A stretch of DNA of 64,000 nucleotides from assembly GCF_020400825.1 (NCBI RefSeq), contig NZ_JAINVH010000006.1, positions 62,001-126,000 on the forward strand. The letters are read 5' to 3'. The stretch's first letter is position 1, and each line of letters opens with the position of its first letter. The translations under genes were made by a program, and so were the position numbers. The notes under the pieces were generated by a model. It was not told where the DNA came from. It did no database searches and was given only the letters and a program-made list of their open reading frames with translations. This document shows, one piece after another, positions 58,937 to 64,000 of this stretch. Source of the stretch: Streptomyces sp. HPF1205. GTDB taxonomy: Bacteria; Actinomycetota; Actinomycetes; Streptomycetales; Streptomycetaceae.

Positions 58937-60598
58937 TCAGGCCTCCAGTGCCGGGGTGGGTACGGGAGCGGGGACGGCCGCGGGCGCCGGTACGCGGGGC
59001 AGGGCGGGCGCGGTCAGGGCGGCCAGGCGGGAGCGCAGCCGGGAGGCGGCGACCGCGTCGGCCGGTTCCGCGGCGGCGGCGATGATCCCGTCCGGGCGGA
59101 TCAGCACCAGGGCCCGCGGCGGGGCGCCCAGCGCCTTGCGCAGGTGGCCGGTGATGTCGTCCACCACGCCGCCGGAGGTGTCCGGGCGGGCCGGGCCGGT
59201 CGCGATCAGGACGGTCTCCAGCCGGGACAGCCCCTCGCCGAGGTCCAGGGCGGCCAGCTCGGCGCGCGGGTCGGGGCCGCTGACCAGCAGCACGTGGTGC
59301 CCGGCGCGGAACAGGTCGTGCAGGTGCCGGTCCCGGTCCAGCGGCACGTCGGGGATGCGCAGGCCGGGCCGCAGCCCGCGCGCGGACGGACCGGCGGCGG
59401 GCAGCGCCGTCCCGGCCCAGCGGGAGACGCCGGCCGACGGCCCCTCGACCGGGAGCACCAGGTCGAGCTGGGACAGCCGGCGCGGCAGGAAGCGCTCGAT
59501 CAGGCCGCTGCGCAGCCCCAGGTCGATGGCCACGTCCCGGACCTGGCGCTGCCAGCCCTTGAGCATCCACACCTGCGTCTGCATGTCGGTCTCGGCGATC
59601 ACGTGCTTGGCCACGAACAGCCGCTCCGCCTCCCAGTCGTCCAGCTCCGACTCGGGCAGGGTGCCCTGCAGCACCCCGGCCAGCCGCCAGGCCAGCGAAT
59701 GGGCGTCCTCCACACCGGTGTTGAGGCCGAGGCCGCCGGCCGGGCTGTGGATGTGGGCGGCGTCGCCGGCCAGCAGCAGGCGGCCGGAGCGCATCCGCTG
59801 GGCCATCCGGCGGTGGATCTGGAAGGTGCCGCTGCCCGTGGCGCGGACCTGTTCCAGCTTGAGCGGCGAGTGCTCGGCGACGATCTTCCGCACGGTCGCC
59901 TCGACGTCGTCCACCGGCTGCCCCGGCGGCACGCTGCAGAACACCCGGTACAGCCCGTCGGGCAGGCCCAGGACGACGATGACGCCGGTGGGGCCCATCA
60001 GGTAGTACGACTCGTCGTGCTTGTAGTCGGTGTCGTACTCGCCGTCGACCAGGATGAACGTCTGCGGGTACGTGGCCCCTTCGAAGGGGACGCCGCTCTG
60101 CGCCCGCACCGTGCTGTGGGCGCCGTCCGCGCCGACCACGTAGGAGGCGCGGACCGCCTTGCCGTTGTCGAGGGTGGCGAGCACCCCGTCCTCGTCCTGC
60201 TCCAGCGTGGCGAGCCTGCTGCCGAACTCGATGCGGCCGCCGCGGCTCTCCACCGCCTCCCGCAGCAGCCTCTCGGTGGAGGTCTGCGGCAGCGAGACGG
60301 CGACCGGGAAGCGGGTGCCGGACAGCGGCCGCATGGCGAGCCGGCCCAGGAACTGGCCGCCGGTGTAGTAGCTGGAGGCCATCACCTTGACCCCGAGGTC
60401 GTACATCTTCTCGCCCACCCCGAGGGCGGCGAGCGCCTCCAGGGCCCGCGGCCACAGGATGACCGCCTTGGAGTGCGGGTTGGCCCGCTCGGCCTGGTCG
60501 ATCACCCGGACCCGGACGCCCCGCTGAAGCAGTCCGGCGGCCAGGGTCAGCCCGGTCGGCCCGGCGCCGACGACCAGGACTTCTGCTTCGTCTGCCAC
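58937..60598 (-). CDS. FAD-dependent aromatic-type monooxygenase
   Basis: 553 residues, PheA/TetX-type single-component flavin hydroxylase. GAGPTG at 11-16 (dinucleotide fold), DG motif GADGAHS at 156-162, GD motif GDAAHIHSP at 278-286, and a C-terminal thioredoxin-like domain (about 395-540) as in polyketide hydroxylases such as RdmE and PgaE. It could hydroxylate an aromatic ring or perform epoxidation or Baeyer-Villiger chemistry. The upstream leader carries a GTGCT pentamer array. Confidence 0.92.
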   Translation of the reverse strand: MADEAEVLVVGAGPTGLTLAAGLLQRGVRVRVIDQAERANPHSKAVILWPRALEALAALGVGEKMYDLGVKVMASSYYTGGQFLGRLAMRPLSGTRFPVAVSLPQTSTERLLREAVESRGGRIEFGSRLATLEQDEDGVLATLDNGKAVRASYVVGADGAHSTVRAQSGVPFEGATYPQTFILVDGEYDTDYKHDESYYLMGPTGVIVVLGLPDGLYRVFCSVPPGQPVDDVEATVRKIVAEHSPLKLEQVRATGSGTFQIHRRMAQRMRSGRLLLAGDAAHIHSPAGGLGLNTGVEDAHSLAWRLAGVLQGTLPESELDDWEAERLFVAKHVIAETDMQTQVWMLKGWQRQVRDVAIDLGLRSGLIERFLPRRLSQLDLVLPVEGPSAGVSRWAGTALPAAGPSARGLRPGLRIPDVPLDRDRHLHDLFRAGHHVLLVSGPDPRAELAALDLGEGLSRLETVLIATGPARPDTSGGVVDDITGHLRKALGAPPRALVLIRPDGIIAAAAEPADAVAASRLRSRLAALTAPALPRVPAPAAVPAPVPTPALEA

Positions 60599-60675
60599 AA
60601 CTCACCTCATGGTTTCGTCTCGTCCCGTGCGCGTACGGCGGCGCCGTCCGCGCACGGCCTCGGTACGTGCCGCGC

Positions 60676-60727
60676 GTGCTGTGCTGTGCTGTGCGCGTTG
60701 TGCTGTGTGCGTGCTGCCGTGCTGTGC
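60676..60727. repeat. GTGCT/GTGTG microsatellite-like array
   Basis: GTGCTGTGCTGTGCTGTGC at 60676-60694, then imperfect TGTGCTGTGTGCGTGCTG units to 60727. It fills the gap between the FabF-like KS and monooxygenase genes, inside the operon. Confidence 0.7.
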
Positions 60728-60769
60728 GGTCCGGCCGTGCCGGTCGTGCTGTCGCGTTCGGTACGCCGG

Positions 60770-62005
60770 TCAGGGGCGGGCGAAGGCGACCACCGCGTTC
60801 TGGCCGCCGAAGCCGAAGGAGTGGGTCATCACGGCGTCCAGCGGGACCTTGCGCGCCTCCCCGGTCACCACGTCGATGTCCAGTTCCGGGTCGAGGCGTT
60901 CGAGGTTGGCGGTCGGCGGCACCAGGCCCTCCTCCAGGGCGAGGACGGAGTACACCGCCTCCAGCGCCCCGGCCGCGCCCAGCGCGTGCCCGACCACGCC
61001 CTTGGTGGAGGTCACCACCGGGGTGCCGTAGATCCGGCTGATCGTCCTGCCCTCGGTGAGGTCGTTGAGCGGGGTGGACGAGCCGTGGGCGTTGACGTGG
61101 CCGATGTCGGACGGGCGCAGGTCGGCGTCGTCCAGCGCCATCGTGACGGCCCGTTCGATGCCCGTGCCGTCCGGGTCGGGGGCGGACAGGTGGTAGCCGT
61201 CGGCCGAGGCGCCGTAGCCGGCGACCAGGGCCCGGGCCCGCGCGCCGCGCGCCCTGCAGTCCGCGGCCCGCTCCAGGACCAGCACGGCGGCGCCCTCGGC
61301 GGGCACCATGCCGTCGCGGTCCGCGTCGAAGGGGCGGCTGGCGCCGGCCGGGTCGTGCAGCCGGGTGGACATCGCGCCCATCTGGTACAGGCTGCCGAGC
61401 GACATCTTGGTCAGCGGCGCCTCGGAGCCGCCGGCCAGCACCACGTCGCACAGCCCCGAGCGCAGGAGCTGGCGGCCGGTGCCGATGGCGGTGGGGCCGG
61501 CCGCGCAGGCCGTGGTGACCACCATGTTGGGCCCGTAGGCCCCCAGCACGATCGACAGGTACCCGGCGAGCAGGCCCATCGGCGCGGTGATGCCGAACAG
61601 CGGCGAGATCCACTCCGGGCCGTCCTCGGCGTACCGGAAGTACTCCGCCTCGTAGGAGGTGGCGCCGCCCGAGGAGGTGCCCATCACGATGCCCACCCGG
61701 GCGCCGTCCCACGCCGCCGGGTCGAGCCCGGCGTCGGCGACGGCCTCACGGGCCGCGACCACCGCGAGCTGCGTGGTCCGGTCGGTGCGCCGCACCTCGG
61801 GGGCGCCCAGCACGGCCACCGGGTCGAAGTCCGGGACCCGGCAGGACAGCGGCGCCGGCAGGTCCGGCATGCGCGGGTCGACGGCCGAGGTGGGCACCCC
61901 GGAGCAGACCCGCTCCCAGTTCACCGCGACACCCGAGCCGGCCGCCGAGATCGCGCCGATGCCGCTGACGACGACGTCGTCGCGTTCGTGGTGGTGGCGG
62001 ATCAC
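60770..62005 (-). CDS. Discrete FabF/KS-alpha-like ketosynthase
   Basis: 411 residues, thiolase fold. Active site C167 in TTACAAG, H307 in NAHGSST and H340 in GVVGHALG, which is the C-H-H set of condensing KSs, not a chain-length factor. No KS-beta partner is visible. GTG at 62005 overlaps the ACP stop (GTGA), so KS and ACP are translationally coupled and likely work as a pair, for example to start or extend the chain or to attach it to a partner. Confidence 0.93.
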   Translation of the reverse strand: MIRHHHERDDVVVSGIGAISAAGSGVAVNWERVCSGVPTSAVDPRMPDLPAPLSCRVPDFDPVAVLGAPEVRRTDRTTQLAVVAAREAVADAGLDPAAWDGARVGIVMGTSSGGATSYEAEYFRYAEDGPEWISPLFGITAPMGLLAGYLSIVLGAYGPNMVVTTACAAGPTAIGTGRQLLRSGLCDVVLAGGSEAPLTKMSLGSLYQMGAMSTRLHDPAGASRPFDADRDGMVPAEGAAVLVLERAADCRARGARARALVAGYGASADGYHLSAPDPDGTGIERAVTMALDDADLRPSDIGHVNAHGSSTPLNDLTEGRTISRIYGTPVVTSTKGVVGHALGAAGALEAVYSVLALEEGLVPPTANLERLDPELDIDVVTGEARKVPLDAVMTHSFGFGGQNAVVAFARP

Positions 62006-62274
62006 GCGTCCTGGCCTTCCGCCTCGGCCAGCTTCTTCTCGGTCAGGGCGGCGATGTCGGCGACGGTGAAGTCCACCCGCACCTCGCCGGCCACGAAGGC
62101 CACCCCGTACTTCTTCTTGATGGCCAGGCTCAGCTCGACGCCGCCGAGCGAGTCGATGCCCAGGGTCTTCAGGTCCACCGCCGGGGACAGGTCCTCGGCG
62201 GGCACGTGGAAGCGGGTGCGCAGGGTGTCGATGACGAACTGCTCCAGGTCGGTGGTGCCCTGGCCGTCGCTCAT
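62002..62274 (-). CDS. Discrete acyl carrier protein
   Basis: 90 residues. Phosphopantetheine attachment at Ser42 in LGIDSLGGVEL. Four-helix ACP length and acidic character. It sits between the HAD hydrolase and FabF-like KS genes. As the only stand-alone ACP visible, it is the likely shuttle for the free KS, AT and KR proteins. Confidence 0.93.
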   Translation of the reverse strand: MSDGQGTTDLEQFVIDTLRTRFHVPAEDLSPAVDLKTLGIDSLGGVELSLAIKKKYGVAFVAGEVRVDFTVADIAALTEKKLAEAEGQDA

Positions 62275-62310
62275 GGTCGGTCCTCTCGGTCGGATTCGCG
62301 GGGTCGTCGG

Positions 62311-62358
62311 GGTGGTGCGGTCGTGCGGTCGTCCGGTGGTGCGGTCGTTCGGTGGCGC
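62311..62358. repeat. Direct repeat GGTGGTGCGGTCGT, period 24
   Basis: Copies at 62311-62324 and 62335-62348, embedded in a GCGGTCGT-rich tract between the ACP start and the HAD hydrolase stop. Confidence 0.55.
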
Positions 62359-62369
62359 GGGCCGGGGGA

Positions 62370-63038
62370 TCAGACCCCCAGCGGGTCGAGGTCCAGCAGG
62401 GCGGCGACCTCGGCGATGGCCTGGGCGGGGTCGGTGAAGCGGACCGCGCGCCAGCCGGCCGCCACGGCCCCCTCGCAGTTGACCGGCATGTCGTCCACGA
62501 GCAGGCACTCCCCGGGCGTGGCACCGGCGGCTTCGGCGGCGATCTCGAAGATCCGGCGCATCGGCTTGCGGGCGCCGGCCCGGTGGGAGACGACCACCTG
62601 CTCGAACAGCCCCTCGGGCGGCACCATCCGCCGCCAGTACGGGTCCCAGCCCGGCGGCATGTTGGACAGCATCCCGACGAACAGGCCGTGCGCCTTGAGC
62701 CGGCGCAGCCAGTCCAGCCACTCCTGGACGACGGGCCGGTCGGCGAACCAGACGGCGCCGAAGTCGCGGAGGTCCGCGGTCACGCCGAAGTCCTCGGCGA
62801 GCACCCGCTCGACCTGCGCGGCCCACTCCTTCTCGGTGACCAGCGGGGTGTCCAGCGGCTCCATGGCGTCCTCGGTGCCGTAGCGGGCGGTCACCTTCAT
62901 GACGGCCTTCCGCAGCATCTCGGGGGCGACCTGGACGTGCGCGCAGAACGCCCTGGTGGACTCGTCCCCCGAGGGGGTCAGCACACCGCCGAAGTCCGTC
63001 CACACCGCCCGCACCGGGCGCGGCTCGGCGGCGCTCAC
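62370..63038 (-). CDS. HAD-superfamily hydrolase (phosphatase)
   Basis: 222 residues, HAD-IA type. Motif I WTDFGGVL (nucleophile Asp near residue 14), motif II MLSNM, motif III HRAGARKP (Lys) and motif IV LLVDDMPVN. GTG at 63038 overlaps the stop of the AfsA-like gene. Its position beside an AfsA-like gene mirrors the phosphatase MmfP next to MmfL in methylenomycin furan biosynthesis, so removal of the phosphate from a dihydroxyacetone-phosphate adduct is a reasonable inference. Confidence 0.9.
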   Translation of the reverse strand: MSAAEPRPVRAVWTDFGGVLTPSGDESTRAFCAHVQVAPEMLRKAVMKVTARYGTEDAMEPLDTPLVTEKEWAAQVERVLAEDFGVTADLRDFGAVWFADRPVVQEWLDWLRRLKAHGLFVGMLSNMPPGWDPYWRRMVPPEGLFEQVVVSHRAGARKPMRRIFEIAAEAAGATPGECLLVDDMPVNCEGAVAAGWRAVRFTDPAQAIAEVAALLDLDPLGV

Positions 63039-64000
63039 CGGGTCACCGCCGTGGCGGTGGCGGCGGCCGGTTCCTCGACCCGCAGCGCGAACCGGGCCAC
63101 CGTCTCGCCGCCCTGGGTGAGCGTCACCTCGACACCGCGGGCCCCGCCGGAGCCGCCGGGCGCGTCCCGCCCGTCCGGGTTCGCGGTGATCTCGACGGGG
63201 GAGTCGAGTTCGGCGAACCGCGTGAACTCGGCGGTCATCCCCGTCACCGCGGCCGCCGGCGTACGGTCCGGCCGCCCCGCCCCGTCCGCCCCGTCCGCCC
63301 CGGCCGCCACCGCCAGCTTGGCGGCCTGAGCGGCGGCCTCGATCAGCGCCATGCCGGGGAAGTGGTCCAGGGGATGGTCGAAGATGGTGGGGTGCGTGCC
63401 GGCGACGCCGAGCCGGGCCGCGATGCCCTCGGGGGTGCGCCGGGCGTCGGTGAGCAGCACGTTGCGCGGATCGGTGCGGCCGACCATGGCGGGCGGGACC
63501 GGCAGGCCGCGCACCGGGCCGAGCCCTGAGGACAGCGGCACCGCGTCCGTACGGCCGCCCAGGCGCAGGAACTCGTACTCCTCGGCGGTCAGGTAGCGGC
63601 CCTCGCCGGTGATCCGCCCGATCGGCTCGCCGTTCAGCGTGAGGTCCAGCACGGCCCGCAGGGTGCGCAGTTCGCCGCCGCGCCGGTCGGCCTCGGTGCG
63701 GGCCAGCATGGTCAGCTCGCCCGGCCGGTCGCCGACCCGCGGCGCCCCCGGCCCGTCCAGCCGCGCGGACATCGACGCCATGAGGAACTTCCATTCGGCG
63801 GGCACGCCGTACCTGACGTGCGCCACGTACGTACTCGCCTGCCGGGCGCATTCGGTGAGCAGCGTCAGGTCGTACCCGGCGGCCCTGCCGGCGTCGCCGG
63901 GGAATTCGGGGACATCGAGGAAGTACGCGTGGGAGATCGGCAACTGGGCGGCGATCAAGTGCGTCTCCGCGTCCACGGCGGCCAGATCCGTGATGAATAC
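63035..64000 (-). CDS. AfsA-like double-hotdog enzyme (partial, N-terminus outside window)
   Basis: At least 321 residues are visible; the frame continues across the right edge (FITDLAAVDAETHL), and comparison with AfsA suggests 20-30 residues are missing. Two hotdog repeats: ISHAYFLDVP...ECARQASTYVAH (first) and THPTIFDHPLDHFPGMALIE followed by AAAQAAKLA (second), the conserved AfsA/ScbA motifs. AfsA joins a beta-ketoacyl-ACP to dihydroxyacetone phosphate. Coupled to the HAD phosphatase by a 4-base overlap. Whether it makes a signal or part of the product is unknown. Confidence 0.85.
   Translation of the reverse strand, partial: VFITDLAAVDAETHLIAAQLPISHAYFLDVPEFPGDAGRAAGYDLTLLTECARQASTYVAHVRYGVPAEWKFLMASMSARLDGPGAPRVGDRPGELTMLARTEADRRGGELRTLRAVLDLTLNGEPIGRITGEGRYLTAEEYEFLRLGGRTDAVPLSSGLGPVRGLPVPPAMVGRTDPRNVLLTDARRTPEGIAARLGVAGTHPTIFDHPLDHFPGMALIEAAAQAAKLAVAAGADGADGAGRPDRTPAAAVTGMTAEFTRFAELDSPVEITANPDGRDAPGGSGGARGVEVTLTQGGETVARFALRVEEPAAATATAVTR

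Noticed and set aside
60770..62005. KS-alpha of a type II aromatic PKS with a KS-beta partner.
   Set aside because: No chain-length factor gene is visible; the neighbours are an ACP and a monooxygenase, so a minimal aromatic PKS is not supported within the window.
59144..62437. A plus-strand open frame of about 1100 codons opposite the monooxygenase, KS and ACP.
   Set aside because: Same reason: no recognisable domain, and the opposite strand carries well-conserved enzymes.
62370..63038. FkbH-like glyceryl transferase/phosphatase for tetronate formation.
   Set aside because: The protein is only 222 residues, lacks the FkbH DLDNTLW-type motif and C-terminal domain, and resembles small HAD-IA phosphatases.

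Overview
The window is very GC-rich, with dense short operons, frequent GTG and TTG starts, ATGA/GTGA stop-start overlaps, many long GC hairpins acting as terminators, mycothiol and SARP genes and a bldK-like peptide importer. This points to a streptomycete or close relative (Streptomyces, Kitasatospora, Streptacidiphilus group). I cannot name the species from the sequence alone.

Left part (1-36 kb) looks like conserved chromosome. A five-gene peptide ABC importer on the minus strand has the permease-lipoprotein-permease-ATPase-ATPase order of bldK; its last ATPase is cut by the window edge. mshB with its membrane partner, envelope proteins, two paralogous membrane-anchored esterases, an ABC-2 exporter with a DesK-type kinase, a Tat-exported multicopper oxidase, a decayed PIN-toxin gene and a stand-alone LuxR-type response regulator follow. 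The next block holds a SirB1-like protein, a GNAT protein, fdxA, dapC, a secreted repeat protein, an ECF sigma operon (DHFR-like, YCII, sigma), a lysozyme-like membrane protein, dapE, a LOG-family protein, folP, a DivIVA-domain protein, tag, an enoyl-CoA hydratase and a PadR regulator facing two SDR genes across a motif-rich intergenic region.

Right part (38.6-64 kb) is a polyketide biosynthetic region that continues past the right edge. Three BTAD/SARP-type regulators come first; one carries a TTA codon (bldA dependence). Next are a bicovalent-type FAD oxidase and a 566-base intergenic region with nine heptamers, spaced 11 bases apart within two arrays, the typical layout of a SARP operator. 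Two convergent gene sets then meet at a strong terminator near 48.6 kb. The plus set holds a free-standing A-type ketoreductase, a phosphotriesterase-like hydrolase, a cupin, an SDR and a type II thioesterase. The minus set, read from the right edge, holds an AfsA-like hotdog enzyme, a HAD phosphatase, an ACP, a FabF-like ketosynthase, an FAD monooxygenase, an aldo-keto reductase, a discrete acyltransferase, a complete reducing PKS (KS-AT-DH-ER-KR-ACP, predicted methylmalonyl-specific, shaped like mycocerosic acid synthase) and an AT-less ketosynthase.

The likely logic (inference): the reducing PKS builds a methyl-branched chain; the loose KS, AT, KR and ACP together make up one dissociated extension module; and the AfsA-HAD pair suggests condensation with a C3 phosphate (dihydroxyacetone phosphate) to give a butenolide or butyrolactone, later oxidised by the flavin enzymes. 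This combination is the best candidate for a previously undescribed system in the window.
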